Of a stretch of DNA of 64,000 nt, positions 55,323-63,744 are shown one piece after another (position 1 is the first letter of the stretch; each line of letters opens with the position of its first letter). The position numbers and the translations under genes were made by a program. Source of the stretch: an uncultured Clostridia bacterium (GTDB taxonomy: Bacteria; Bacillota; Clostridia; Lachnospirales; CAG-274); assembly GCA_947630725.1 (NCBI GenBank), contig CANRIS010000006.1, positions 1 to 64,000 on the forward strand, written 5' to 3'. A model generated the notes under the pieces. The model was not told the DNA's origin. It saw only the letters and a list, made by a program, of their open reading frames with translations, and ran no database searches.

Positions 55323-55667
55323 GGGGGGGGATAAACTGTCAAAAAAGTAAATCTACTTATAATAAAAAAATATTCGACAATTATGTTATATTCAGCGTCG
55401 CAGACTTTAATCCGCAGGGTGAGCTTTGCCCACCCGAGGAATAAATTTCAATTTGAGAAAAAACGCAGTTTTTGGAACAAATTGAAATTTATATTCCTAC
55501 ACCCAAATGAAGTCGCCGGCTTGCCCGGCACGCACATTTGGGCCTCATCAAAATGCAATCGCATTTTGATGACAGCGTGTCGATTTTTTCGACACGCTGA
55601 GCCCCTGCCGCCTTGCGGCGGCAGAGGCGTGCTTTTGTCCTGCGGACAAAAGCACGCCGCCCCCCCC
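55323..55667 (-). repeat. Chain of seven hairpins, related to the cloverleaf elements, after znuB
   Basis: Read on the minus strand it starts with G8 (55660-55667) and GGGCGGC. Hairpins follow at 55629-55655 (12 bp, same TTTTGTCC/GGACAAAA core as copies 1 and 2), 55601-55628, 55573-55599 (11 bp), 55545-55572 (12 bp), 55502-55542 (nested), about 55437-55497 (long, AT-rich) and 55417-55435. C8 (55323-55330) and T9 (55314-55322) end it. The G8/C8 pair could close the chain and the T9 could make the whole a giant terminator of znuACB, whose stop is 24 bases upstream. Confidence 0.8.
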
Positions 55668-55691
55668 ATCAGCCTGTGTACTAAACGACCT

Positions 55692-56483
55692 TCACTTTTT
55701 TCTGAACGGCAAGAGCAGTCCCATAGCAAATACTCCGCAGAGAACAATTGCACCGCCGGGAGCGACATCCAGAAAACAGGATATAAGCAGCCCGAAAAAC
55801 GTAAACACCGCAGCAAATATTACCGAAAGAAGCACATTTGCCTTGTAGCTTTTTGAAATAAGCAGAGCGCAGGCAACAGGCACCACCATAAGAGAGGATA
55901 TTACAAGCGCACCTACGGTTCTGGCCGAAATACTTACTGCAACGGCAGTCATAAGTGTAAAAACAAAATTTATCGTCTTTACCTTTACTCCCGAAAGGGC
56001 AGCTCCCTCCTCGTCAAAGGCTATATAAAAAAGCTCTCTGTAGAGCAGAAGGCACATTATTATGACTATGGCCGAGACTACAGCAACAACAGCGGTTTCA
56101 CGGGGGCTTATTGCCGCTACCGAACCGAAAAGAAAACTGCCGAAGCTGCCTGCGTTATTTACGAGGCTTGAAAAAACAGCCGCAAGCCCCACGCCCACAG
56201 ACAGAACAACAGCCGTGGATATTTCGGAATATCTCGGAAAAAATCTTCTGAAATACTCTATTGCGAGGGCTGCCAGACAGGAGAACACAACGGCGCAGCC
56301 TATGGGGTTTATCGAAGCGAACAGCCCGATAGCCACTCCCGCAAGGCTTGCATGAGACAAAGCGTCACCTATCGCCGAAAGCCTTTTCAGCACGATCGTG
56401 TTTCCTATAAGAGGCGTAATAACGGATATGAGCATACCCACAAGAAAAGCCCTCTGTATAAAGCCGTATGTAAAAATCTCCAT
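55692..56483 (-). CDS. znuB: Metal ABC transporter permease, ZnuB type
   Basis: This is the inner-membrane permease of a zinc or manganese importer. The 263-residue ABC-3 family protein has seven to eight helices, with the conserved RLSAIGDALSHASLAGVAIG near the N terminus and SARTVGALVISSLMVVPVACA. The ATG at 56483 has GGGAGG seven bases upstream; the longer frame is rejected. It lies three bases after znuC and is the last gene of the operon. Confidence 0.93.
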   Translation of the reverse strand: MEIFTYGFIQRAFLVGMLISVITPLIGNTIVLKRLSAIGDALSHASLAGVAIGLFASINPIGCAVVFSCLAALAIEYFRRFFPRYSEISTAVVLSVGVGLAAVFSSLVNNAGSFGSFLFGSVAAISPRETAVVAVVSAIVIIMCLLLYRELFYIAFDEEGAALSGVKVKTINFVFTLMTAVAVSISARTVGALVISSLMVVPVACALLISKSYKANVLLSVIFAAVFTFFGLLISCFLDVAPGGAIVLCGVFAMGLLLPFRKK

Positions 56484-56485
56484 AT

Positions 56486-57208
56486 TCAGACCTCCCTGTG
56501 ATGGTGATAATAAGCGCTTATATTCTGCTTCAGAAAATCCTCGGTGTCGTACATTATGCACGGTTCATTTTCGGTAAGCATAAGTATCTTATTGGAGTGA
56601 TGTATAACCGAGCTTAAATCGTGAGTAACCATAATTATGGTATAGCCCTGAAGGTTCAGATCTCCGAGCAGACAACAGATGGAGTCGGCGGCATTTACGT
56701 CAACGCCTACGGTAGGTTCGTCAAGTATGATTATGTCAGGCTCCGAAACGATCGCCTTGGCAATAAAAACCCTTTGCTGCTGACCTCCCGAGAGCCTTCC
56801 CACAAGGCGGTTTCGCAGGTTGTATATACCCACCTTTTTAAGAGCCTTATATACCTTAAGCTTTTCTCTTTTTCCGAAAAATCTCATAAAGCCGCAGGAG
56901 GGATAAAGCCCTGCCGAAACAACCTCGTATACCGTAGCGGGAAAGTCCTGATTGAAGCCTGTGGCCTTTTGTGACACATAAGAAATACTTCCCCTGTTTT
57001 TGTACTTATGGGAGGGAATGCCGTTTATAAAAATTTCTCCCCTGCGGAGCTTCAGTATATTGAGTATAAGCTTTAAAAGCGTGCTTTTGCCCGTGCCGTT
57101 GCTCCCCAGAATACAAAGAAAATCCCCCTTTTCAATGCCGAAGGAGACGTCCTTTAAAATATTTTTGTCGGGATAATCAAAGCTTACATTTTTAACTTCC
57201 AATATCAT
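56486..57208 (-). CDS. znuC: Metal ABC transporter ATPase, ZnuC type
   Basis: The 240-residue ATPase of the importer has Walker A GSNGTGKST, Q-loop YVSQKATGFNQDFPATV, signature LSGGQQQR, Walker B IIILDEPTVGVD and switch His in IMVTHDLSS. A C-terminal tail ends HHHREV. The exact start is uncertain: ATG at 57208 or 57214, both inside the end of znuA, so translation is coupled. The order is binding protein, ATPase, permease. Confidence 0.93.
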   Translation of the reverse strand: MILEVKNVSFDYPDKNILKDVSFGIEKGDFLCILGSNGTGKSTLLKLILNILKLRRGEIFINGIPSHKYKNRGSISYVSQKATGFNQDFPATVYEVVSAGLYPSCGFMRFFGKREKLKVYKALKKVGIYNLRNRLVGRLSGGQQQRVFIAKAIVSEPDIIILDEPTVGVDVNAADSICCLLGDLNLQGYTIIMVTHDLSSVIHHSNKILMLTENEPCIMYDTEDFLKQNISAYYHHHREV

Positions 57209-58151
57209 CAGCATCACCAAGACCCTTTTCAAGACTTTCGAGATTCATATACATAGCGTCAAAATAGTCAAAATCCTGTTTTCTCTGTTCGGCGTTTCTG
57301 CCCTCAAAGGCTGTTATGGGATACATATCTATGCCCATATCCTCCGATATTGTTTCGGCTATCCTCGAACCCGTAAGGCTTTCATAAAAAATACAATCGA
57401 TATTGTTTTTTCGTATATTATCATAAATTTCCCTTATTCTTCTCGGAGACGGATCGCCGCCGCTGCCCATGCCCTCAACAGCCTCCTGAGTCAAGCCATA
57501 GGCGCTGCATATATAGCCGTAGGCTCTGTGAGAGACTATAAGCTCTTTGTTTTCAAGATCTCCGAGAGCATTTTTATAGGCATTGTTAAGATCGGAGGCT
57601 TTTTTTCTGAAATTTTCAAGATTTTCGTTATAATATTCAGCATTTTCGGGATCGGCTCTGCAAAAAGCGGCACATATGTTTTCGGCCTCTTTTGCGGCGT
57701 TGTCGGGATCCAGCCATACATGGGGGTCGGCATCGCTTATGTCGCCCTCCTCCTTGTCGTGTTTGTCGTGATCGTGCTCATCGTCATGATCCTCATATCC
57801 ATAGAGTATTTTGCAGCCCTCGGAGGCTTCGACAAATATCAGCTCCGAGCCCTGCGACTCTCTGATTTTTTCTGCAAAACCCTCGATACCCAGACCGTTA
57901 TACACAAATACGTCCGAATTTTCAATGCTTATCATAGCTTTTACAGAAGGCTCCCAGTCGTGAGGCTCGACCCCCTCGGGAACAAGGTTTTTTATTTCTA
58001 TCCTGTCCCCTCCTATCTGTCTCGCTATATCATACACGGCAAAAAAGGAGGCGCACACTCTGAGCTTATGTTTTTTTTCGGTTTCGGTATTGCAGCCTGA
58101 TACGATCAGAACAGTCATTATAGTCATTATGAGTAATAATAATTTTTTCAT
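57192..58151 (-). CDS. znuA: Metal-binding lipoprotein, ZnuA type
   Basis: The external solute-binding protein has 319 residues and a lipoprotein signal with Cys20 (LIVSGC). It belongs to the cluster A-I family: EGVEPHDWEPS (metal His), a His/Asp-rich loop (HDDEHDHDKHDK) typical of zinc binders, DPHVWLDPDNA, VSHRAYGYICSAYGL, and the last acidic ligand region YESLTGSRIAETIS. The ATG at 58151 fits the signal peptide but lacks a good ribosome site. A TTG at 58181 lies close after GGGAGG and is an alternative. Zinc is more likely than manganese because of the His loop. Confidence 0.92.
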   Translation of the reverse strand: MKKLLLLIMTIMTVLIVSGCNTETEKKHKLRVCASFFAVYDIARQIGGDRIEIKNLVPEGVEPHDWEPSVKAMISIENSDVFVYNGLGIEGFAEKIRESQGSELIFVEASEGCKILYGYEDHDDEHDHDKHDKEEGDISDADPHVWLDPDNAAKEAENICAAFCRADPENAEYYNENLENFRKKASDLNNAYKNALGDLENKELIVSHRAYGYICSAYGLTQEAVEGMGSGGDPSPRRIREIYDNIRKNNIDCIFYESLTGSRIAETISEDMGIDMYPITAFEGRNAEQRKQDFDYFDAMYMNLESLEKGLGDADDIGS

Positions 58152-58377
58152 GGCTTTTAAATATGAAAATATCCCCGACAAAAGCCTCCCGCCTGTCGGC
58201 TGTATGCAGATTCACACAAAAACAATTTTTTCGATCGGAAGATAAGGATATAAGCTTTATCTTTCCCCGGATCAGAGAACAGTTTTATACTATATACTAA
58301 AAAAATCCCTGTCGGGACACTGACTGAATATGCCTGTGATAAAGTCGGGCAAGCGACCCTGACTTTTTAAAAATATT

Positions 58378-58405
58378 ATATCACAGAGAAGGTCTATGTC
58401 AAGAA
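58378..58405 (-). promoter_or_regulatory. znuACB promoter and long leader
   Basis: On the minus strand TTGACA and TATAAT with a 16-base spacer lie in about 58378-58405, giving a leader of about 200 bases. The leader holds hairpins AAGTCaGGG/CCCGACTT (about 58341-58366) and a short TCCCGACAGGGA followed by T7 (about 58300-58318). It could hide an attenuator or riboswitch, but I recognise no known class and no clear Zur box. Confidence 0.5.
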
Positions 58406-58409
58406 AAAT

Positions 58410-59129
58410 TTAAGCCGTCTGCGGCCTTGTGTCGGGCTCGGACGAAATATTTCGGTCTGAATTTCCGTATGCTCTGTCGTCTCTGTCCCTGCAGGCTCTG
58501 CTCTGCCAGAGTTCCACTATTTTAAGCTTTACTTTTATCCTCGGCGGGGCATCTTTTCTGTCTGCCAGAATCAACTCTGCCGTGTCCTTGTCAATGGCGT
58601 TGCTGTATTTCTCCACCTCCTCGCAGGTTCCCTCGGTATAGCAAAGAGGAGGAAACATAACGCACCACCAGTTATGACCCTCGGCGTTTCCTATTGTGAG
58701 CTTAAGGCAGTCATAGATCCCACAGGGAAGAACAACCTCTCCGTAACGCTTTTCTGGAAAGCTGCTTTTTGTCACTTCGGCCTTTACGCCGAGGCTGCAG
58801 CCTGCCTGCGAAAGTATTTTTTCTGCCGTCAGCCTTATATCGTCAGTATGGTTTGAGACAAATCTGACAGTTTCGGCTTTTGACGGAGACGATGAAAGAA
58901 AATATCTGTATTTTTCAAGTATTCCGTCCCTCACCGCAAGCTTCAGGCTCTGGTCGTTAAGGTTGTCGCTGTTTGCCACTATATGAAGTCTGAACACCTC
59001 CGAGCTGAGCCTTTCCATAGCTCTGTGAGAATACGCTCCCGTGACTGCGCAGAACCCAACGGAAAGCGCAAACCCCATAACAAGAGATAAAAGCACAGCA
59101 GTATGTTTTTTTATAAAGCCGTACAGCAT
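58410..59129 (-). CDS. spoIIR: Stage II sporulation protein R
   Basis: SpoIIR is made in the forespore under sigma-F and triggers SpoIIGA to activate sigma-E in the mother cell. The 239-residue exported protein has an N-terminal signal/anchor (about 10-32). The typical core is VFRLHIVANSDNLNDQSLKLAVRDGIL near the start and NWWCVMFPPLCY in the middle. A GGGGTGA site precedes the ATG. No sigma-F promoter could be confirmed in the upstream AT-rich region. The gene is monocistronic. Confidence 0.93.
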   Translation of the reverse strand: MLYGFIKKHTAVLLSLVMGFALSVGFCAVTGAYSHRAMERLSSEVFRLHIVANSDNLNDQSLKLAVRDGILEKYRYFLSSSPSKAETVRFVSNHTDDIRLTAEKILSQAGCSLGVKAEVTKSSFPEKRYGEVVLPCGIYDCLKLTIGNAEGHNWWCVMFPPLCYTEGTCEEVEKYSNAIDKDTAELILADRKDAPPRIKVKLKIVELWQSRACRDRDDRAYGNSDRNISSEPDTRPQTA

Positions 59130-59300
59130 AAAATCACCCCGTCAGAATATTTGCCGCCTTTTTTAACATATCATTCCTTTTCTCAACATCAAAATTGAAA
59201 AAAATCATACATTAAAAAATTCGGCTTATATTCCGATTCTTGACAATATTTTAAATTTTTATACCGCCCCTCATCTGCGCTTTGACGGCGAAAATGATTT

Positions 59301-59329
59301 TTGACAAACAGGGTAAAGTATGGTAAAAT
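59301..59329 (+). promoter_or_regulatory. Promoter of the polysaccharide polymerase gene
   Basis: TTGACA (59301-59306), a 17-base spacer and TAAAAT (59324-59329). A leader of about 155 bases follows with no hairpin I could identify. The rest of the 59130-59491 gap is AT-rich with nothing supported. Confidence 0.65.
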
Positions 59330-59491
59330 TATCTTGAAAAATTGTCTTGAAAAAATCAAATGTATTCGTATTCCGCTTTTGCTTAAACAGACGATAAACG
59401 TCTGCCGTCCGGTATGCGAAGGGTTTATATTTTATATTTTATCTTTTCGGATAAATACATTTATGCGGAAAAAAAGAGGCGAAAGACCAAA

Positions 59492-60838
59492 ATGGAGAAC
59501 ACAAAAATTTCAGCGCAGCCTGCCGAGCTGACAACAGAAGAAAAAAAAGCTCTGTTCAAACGCAGATTTTATGATATTGTTTTTATTTTTGGATTTTTGT
59601 GCAGCCTGATCCCGGGGCCTTTTCCCCAACTGTCGGGCGTTGCTTCGATAGGGCTGCTTTTTGCCGCTTTCATCAGCTTTTTTGACGACAATTTGTATAT
59701 GTATACCGCATTATTCATTTATCTGAGATACCGTCTGCTGATAGGCGATTTTGCGGCGTTTCGTGCATATACATTTATATTGGTGCTGCGTTTTTTAAAG
59801 GATCTTCACAAAATAAAATTTCAGGCTATCCACTTACCTGCGCTTTTTGTATTTTTTCTGCATTGTATGTTTGTCGTTGGAAGGCAGGCCTATATAAAGC
59901 TCGGCCTGTATGTTCTTGCTGACTGTGTGGTTATTTATATCATTATGTGCATTATTACGCAGGATAAAAAGCTTATGCACAGATTTTTATTTGCTTTTAT
60001 GCTTGGGGCTATCGCATCGGGAATATATGGCTGGACAAGCGATCTTTATTCGGTGGATATAAACATCAGCGGCGCAGGAGCGCACACCGTCACCCGAAAC
60101 TTCGGCGCTCTGAGCGACTCCAACTTTGCAGGACTCATATACAGTCTGTGCGTTGTATGCGCCCTGACGCTTAAAGAGCTGCCTATATGGCTGCGGGGAA
60201 TATTTCTTGCTCTTTTCGGCATAATGCTTCTGCAAACCGCAAGCCTTTCGGCTATGCTGACCCTAACCATACTTATTGTATTTTTGATAATACTTAAATA
60301 CAGATCCAAAGCCTTCTTTATACTGCTTTTTGCCTTTGTGGGGACGGTCATCGTTGCGGCGATCCTGCTGTCCATTCCGCAATTCCGCAGAATAGACGCA
60401 ATAGCGGGGCTTCTGATACGGTTTGAGGAAAAAGTCTCGTACATATCCAGAGGAAGGCTCGATCTTCTCACAACAGGCCGTTCGGCAATATGGGCTGACG
60501 CTGTGCAGGTTCTCAAAAATCAAGGCCTGTGGAGCAAGCTCATAGGCGGCAAGGCCGTTACGGTAAGCTACATAGACCCAAAGGTTATGTCCATAGCCTG
60601 CCATAACTCCTATCTTCAGAGTCTTATAAACTTTGGCCTACTCGGAACGCTGCTTATATACATACCGCTGTTTTTTCAGACGGGATACAGAATACTCAGA
60701 CACTTTTCACAAAAGCAGAATTATTACAAAGAGGATCTCTGTATTATGCAGATCATTTTTGCTCTTTCGTTCATTGTATTCGGCGGTACGGTAGATTTCT
60801 TTATCGACTGGGTATATATGATGCTGTACTTTATATAG
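59492..60838 (+). CDS. O-antigen ligase/polymerase-like membrane protein
   Basis: The 448-residue polytopic membrane protein has about ten to twelve helices. The long external loop near residues 350-400 contains the Wzy_C/WaaL-like features GRLDLLTTGRSAIWADAVQVL and HNSYLQSLINFGLLG. Such proteins polymerise or ligate surface glycans. There are no glycosyltransferase neighbours, so its pathway is unknown. The ATG at 59492 follows a GAGGCGAAAG site at slightly long spacing; the 26 upstream codons are rejected. Confidence 0.85.
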   Translation: MENTKISAQPAELTTEEKKALFKRRFYDIVFIFGFLCSLIPGPFPQLSGVASIGLLFAAFISFFDDNLYMYTALFIYLRYRLLIGDFAAFRAYTFILVLRFLKDLHKIKFQAIHLPALFVFFLHCMFVVGRQAYIKLGLYVLADCVVIYIIMCIITQDKKLMHRFLFAFMLGAIASGIYGWTSDLYSVDINISGAGAHTVTRNFGALSDSNFAGLIYSLCVVCALTLKELPIWLRGIFLALFGIMLLQTASLSAMLTLTILIVFLIILKYRSKAFFILLFAFVGTVIVAAILLSIPQFRRIDAIAGLLIRFEEKVSYISRGRLDLLTTGRSAIWADAVQVLKNQGLWSKLIGGKAVTVSYIDPKVMSIACHNSYLQSLINFGLLGTLLIYIPLFFQTGYRILRHFSQKQNYYKEDLCIMQIIFALSFIVFGGTVDFFIDWVYMMLYFI

Positions 60839-60982
60839 CTATTGTCACATCGGCGCAAAACCCTTTAAAACCCTTTCTAAGGGCATTATGGCTGCGCACA
60901 AAAAGTCTGTCGTCTTATTTTGGTCTGTAATTCCGGGATTTTGTATTCGGCAGGAATATTTGCTGTTTCTGCAACTTCATTA

Positions 60983-61136
60983 TTTTAACCGACAAGTAAG
61001 TCCCCCGCCTCTTTAGGCGGTGGGTACTTACTGTTGTATTCGGTGGGAGATGCAAGCTCCCATCCGAATACAAGGGCTTCATCAGAAGCCGTCGGGTAGA
61101 GATACGTAGCGTAAGCGGAGTGCGAATATCATTGAC
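60983..61136 (-). mobile_element. 154-bp palindromic element, copy B
   Basis: This is the inverted match of 41538-41691 with the same three hairpins and no coding capacity. Flanking bases differ from copy A immediately outside these limits, so they define the element's ends. It stops 90 bases before the rubrerythrin promoter. The rest of the 60839-60982 gap shows no gene or clear terminator. Confidence 0.6.
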
Positions 61137-61226
61137 ATTAAAATCCTGCGCTGCAAAATTACAGCGCTGTGAGGTATTGTTTTTGGTTAGTTATGGCTAA
61201 TATTGCGGCAGCAGGCAATTTTATTA

Positions 61227-61255
61227 TTGACAGAGAGGAAAAGATATTATATAAT
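61227..61255 (+). promoter_or_regulatory. Promoter of reverse rubrerythrin
   Basis: A perfect TTGACA (61227-61232), 17-base spacer and TATAAT (61250-61255). Confidence 0.85.
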
Positions 61256-61257
61256 TC

Positions 61258-61280
61258 TTATTAAGAATTAATCTTAATAA
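61258..61280 (+). promoter_or_regulatory. Operator-like dyad just after the rubrerythrin -10
   Basis: TTATTAAGA and TCTTAATAA form a perfect 9-bp dyad with five bases between, spanning the expected transcription start. Its AT-rich form is similar to PerR/Fur-family boxes (TTATAAT..ATTATAA) but not identical. A peroxide- or redox-sensing repressor is the natural guess. Confidence 0.55.
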
Positions 61281-61302
61281 TGAAAATTACGGAGGTAATA
61301 AA

Positions 61303-61851
61303 ATGAAGAAATTTGTATGTCCCGTATGCGGATATGTTCACATTGGTACAGAGGCTCCCGAATTTTGCCCTCAGTGCAAGGTTCCCGGAAGCAAGTTCAA
61401 GGTAGAAGAAATGGACGAGGAGATCGTCTGGGCTGACGAACACAAAGTAGGCGTTGCTCAGGGTCTTGACGAAGAGGTTGTACAGGGTCTTCGTGACAAC
61501 TTCAACGGTGAGTGTACAGAGGTAGGTATGTATCTTGCTATGGCAAGAGTTGCCCACAGAGAAGGATACCCCGAAATAGGTATGTATTATGAAAAGGCAG
61601 CCTATGAAGAAGCAGAGCACGCGGCAAAATTTGCAGAGCTTCTCGGCGAGGTTGTTACTCCCTCAACAAAGAAGAATCTTGAGCTTCGCTATATGGCTGA
61701 AAACGGCGCAACAGCAGGCAAGATGGCTATCGCAAAGAGAGCAAAAGAGCTTGGCTATGACGCTATACACGACACAGTTCACGAAATGGCTAAGGACGAG
61801 GCAAGACACGGCAAGGCTTTCGGAGGACTTCTTAAGAGATATTTCGGCTGA
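61303..61851 (+). CDS. Reverse rubrerythrin (peroxide/oxygen reductase)
   Basis: The 182-residue cytoplasmic protein has the rubredoxin domain first ([22 protein letters not shown]) and the ferritin-like diiron domain second. This is the reverse of classical rubrerythrin and as in Clostridium acetobutylicum revRbr, an NADH-linked peroxide and oxygen reductase component. Diiron ligands are visible in [26 protein letters not shown] and [17 protein letters not shown] site lies upstream. It is monocistronic, with a strong terminator and an operator-like dyad, which suggests tight stress induction. Confidence 0.95.
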   Translation: MKKFVCPVCGYVHIGTEAPEFCPQCKVPGSKFKVEEMDEEIVWADEHKVGVAQGLDEEVVQGLRDNFNGECTEVGMYLAMARVAHREGYPEIGMYYEKAAYEEAEHAAKFAELLGEVVTPSTKKNLELRYMAENGATAGKMAIAKRAKELGYDAIHDTVHEMAKDEARHGKAFGGLLKRYFG

Positions 61852-61908
61852 TAGCTTATACAAGGCTTTATATTCATAATGCAAAAAGCATAAAAGCATA
61901 AAACATAA

Positions 61909-61951
61909 AAAACAGGAGGGTTTCGTCAATATCTTTACCCTCCTGTTTTTA
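61909..61951 (+). terminator. Rubrerythrin terminator
   Basis: AACAGGAGGGT and ACCCTCCTGTT pair perfectly and are followed by TTTATG. Confidence 0.85.
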
Positions 61952-62057
61952 TGTGTATGCGTATTTTTATTTTTATATCAGTGATTTCTTGTCTGCCTGC
62001 GGCGATATAAAAAAATGAGAAAATGCCGCAGCGGATCCGGTATCATTCAATAAAGGC

Positions 62058-62816
62058 TTATTTAAGTATGCCGTATTGTGTATCGTCAACAGGCTCCAGC
62101 CACTCGTTCGAGCCGTTCTCGGCAGGCACCTCGATGGCAAGATGAGAAAACCAACTGTCGGGGGCGGCTCCGTGCCAGTGCTTTACGCCGGCAGGTATAT
62201 TTATGCAGTCTCCGGGTTTCATCTCAACGGCATCCTTTCCCCACTCCTGATAATATCCGCGGCCTCCTACACAAATAAGTATCTGACCGCCGCCCTTATC
62301 CGCATGGTGTATGTGCCAGTTGTTTCGGCAGGCGGGTTCAAATGTGACGTTGAATATGCCCACCTGTTCACCCGACACGGGAGCAAGATAGCTTTGTCCC
62401 GTAAAATACTCGGCAAAAGCGTCATTAGGCGCTCCTATGGGAAACAGTATCGTGCTTTGGAACTTATCCTTTTCGGAAAGAGCCTTTTCTTCCTCCTTCC
62501 ACACATCGAGAGCAAGGCGGAAAACAGCCCACGCCTTGGGCCAGCCCACATAAAAGCCTGCATGGGTTATTATTGAGGCTATCTCCTGCCTTGTAACTCC
62601 GTGAGACTTTGCATTTTCCAGATGATATATAAGAGACGAATCGGTTATGCCCGAAGACATAAGAGCCACAACGGTAATAATGCAGCGTGTCTTGAGATCT
62701 ATGTCCTCATTGTTCCAGTTTTCGCCGAAAAGTATATCATCGTTGAAATGCGCAAAATCCGGCGCAAATTTGCCGAGCTGATCTCTTCCTGCCGTTTGGG
62801 TTATTTTTTTGTTCAT
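62058..62816 (-). CDS. Carboxymuconolactone decarboxylase-cupin fusion protein
   Basis: The 252-residue cytoplasmic protein joins a CMD domain (about 20-105) to a cupin (about 140-235). The cupin carries metal His residues in NNWHIHHADKGGGQILICVGG and GDCINIPAGVKHWHG. The CMD half (RCIITVVALMSSGITDSSLIYH, and IASIITHAGFYVGWPKAW) lacks the CxxC pair of peroxidase-type AhpD proteins, so peroxidase activity is doubtful. The enzymatic role is unknown. It is 28 bases downstream of a flavodoxin gene, a pairing common in Clostridia, and is probably co-transcribed. Confidence 0.88.
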   Translation of the reverse strand: MNKKITQTAGRDQLGKFAPDFAHFNDDILFGENWNNEDIDLKTRCIITVVALMSSGITDSSLIYHLENAKSHGVTRQEIASIITHAGFYVGWPKAWAVFRLALDVWKEEEKALSEKDKFQSTILFPIGAPNDAFAEYFTGQSYLAPVSGEQVGIFNVTFEPACRNNWHIHHADKGGGQILICVGGRGYYQEWGKDAVEMKPGDCINIPAGVKHWHGAAPDSWFSHLAIEVPAENGSNEWLEPVDDTQYGILK

Positions 62817-62844
62817 TTTTTCTATTCTCCTTTTTTGTGCCTTT

Positions 62845-63330
62845 CTATCCTATATTCAGGCTGTCAAGCCATTGCTTTATTGTACCGATGTCCGTACTGC
62901 CGCCGAATCGCTTGCCGTCATGCCAGGTTGTTTTAGGCGAGCAGGATTTTTTCAGAATGCCGTTTGTCTTACCCATACCGCTGCCGCCGGAGGTCGCAAA
63001 GGTTATTATGGTCTTTCCCGAAAAGTCATAGCTTTCGAGAAATGTCTGTATTATCCTCGGAGCCTCGTACCACCATATCGGAAAGCCTATAAGCACAACG
63101 TCATACACATCCATATTTTCCACTTTTCCCTCAATTTCGGGACGGGAGTTTTTGTCGTTCATCTCAATGCTGCTGCGGCTTTTTTTGTTCATCCAGTTGA
63201 GATCGTCATTCGTATAGGGCGTTTTGGGGGCGATCTCAAACAGATCCGAGCCTGCTGCCTCAGCTATGTTTTTTGCAAGCTTTTTTGTGTTTCCGCTTGC
63301 AGAAAAGTAGGCTGTTAAAATTTTACTCAT
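62845..63330 (-). CDS. Flavodoxin
   Basis: The 161-residue flavodoxin has the FMN phosphate loop YFSASGNTKKLAKNIAEA at residues 8-25, the FPIWWYEAPRIIQTFLE segment holding the isoalloxazine ring, and FATSGGSGMGKT. It transfers electrons in the cytoplasm. It leads a two-gene operon with the CMD-cupin gene, suggesting a shared redox or quinone-related step, which is inference. An AAGGAG-type site precedes the ATG. Confidence 0.92.
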   Translation of the reverse strand: MSKILTAYFSASGNTKKLAKNIAEAAGSDLFEIAPKTPYTNDDLNWMNKKSRSSIEMNDKNSRPEIEGKVENMDVYDVVLIGFPIWWYEAPRIIQTFLESYDFSGKTIITFATSGGSGMGKTNGILKKSCSPKTTWHDGKRFGGSTDIGTIKQWLDSLNIG

Positions 63331-63462
63331 ATTTTTGGCTCCTTTCTTTCTATACCGTTCCTTACCGTTCTTTGATCTTAAAAAAACCGTAAAGAATCGG
63401 CATTTTGTATTTTATACTTTATTTATTTCCGTCCTTGCAGCGGAAAGAATACGATGTTGTTA

Positions 63463-63744
63463 TTATGCGGCATATTTCCCGAAAAGGGAAATCAGAATAC
63501 ATATGTGCGCCAGCATAGAAACCGTGAAAACAAAATAAAAAACGGGCTTTCGTATTTTGTGTCTGAAAACAAACATCCCAAGAAAGCCGCCCGCAAATCC
63601 TCCCAAAAACGAAAGGATAAAGAGAGTGGCTTCCGGTATTCTCCATTTGTGAAAAATTGCTTTTGCCTTGTCTATGCCCATTATAAAAAACAGTATAAGG
63701 CTAAGGCACATATAATAGCATATTATCTCACTATATGTCGCCAA
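63463..63744 (-). CDS. DUF1294-family membrane protein
   Basis: The 93-residue protein is mostly membrane-embedded (three helices), with the family core MGIDKAKAIFHKWRIPEATLFILSFLGGFAGGFLGMFVFRHK region spanning residues 22-64. Function is unknown. The start is TTG 63744, overlapping the 3' end of mgsA by 22 bases, with AGAGGTG seven bases upstream. A later ATG at 63711 would remove part of the first helix. It is translationally coupled to mgsA. Confidence 0.82.
   Translation of the reverse strand: MATYSEIICYYMCLSLILFFIMGIDKAKAIFHKWRIPEATLFILSFLGGFAGGFLGMFVFRHKIRKPVFYFVFTVSMLAHICILISLFGKYAA

Noticed and set aside
55383..55856. Open frame across the hairpin chain after cwlD
   Set aside because: It passes through the palindromic arms and overlaps znuB antisense; no protein features.
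58199..58377. Known riboswitch upstream of znuA
   Set aside because: Hairpins are present, but I could not match the conserved bases of NiCo, ZTP, preQ1, guanidine or fluoride classes.
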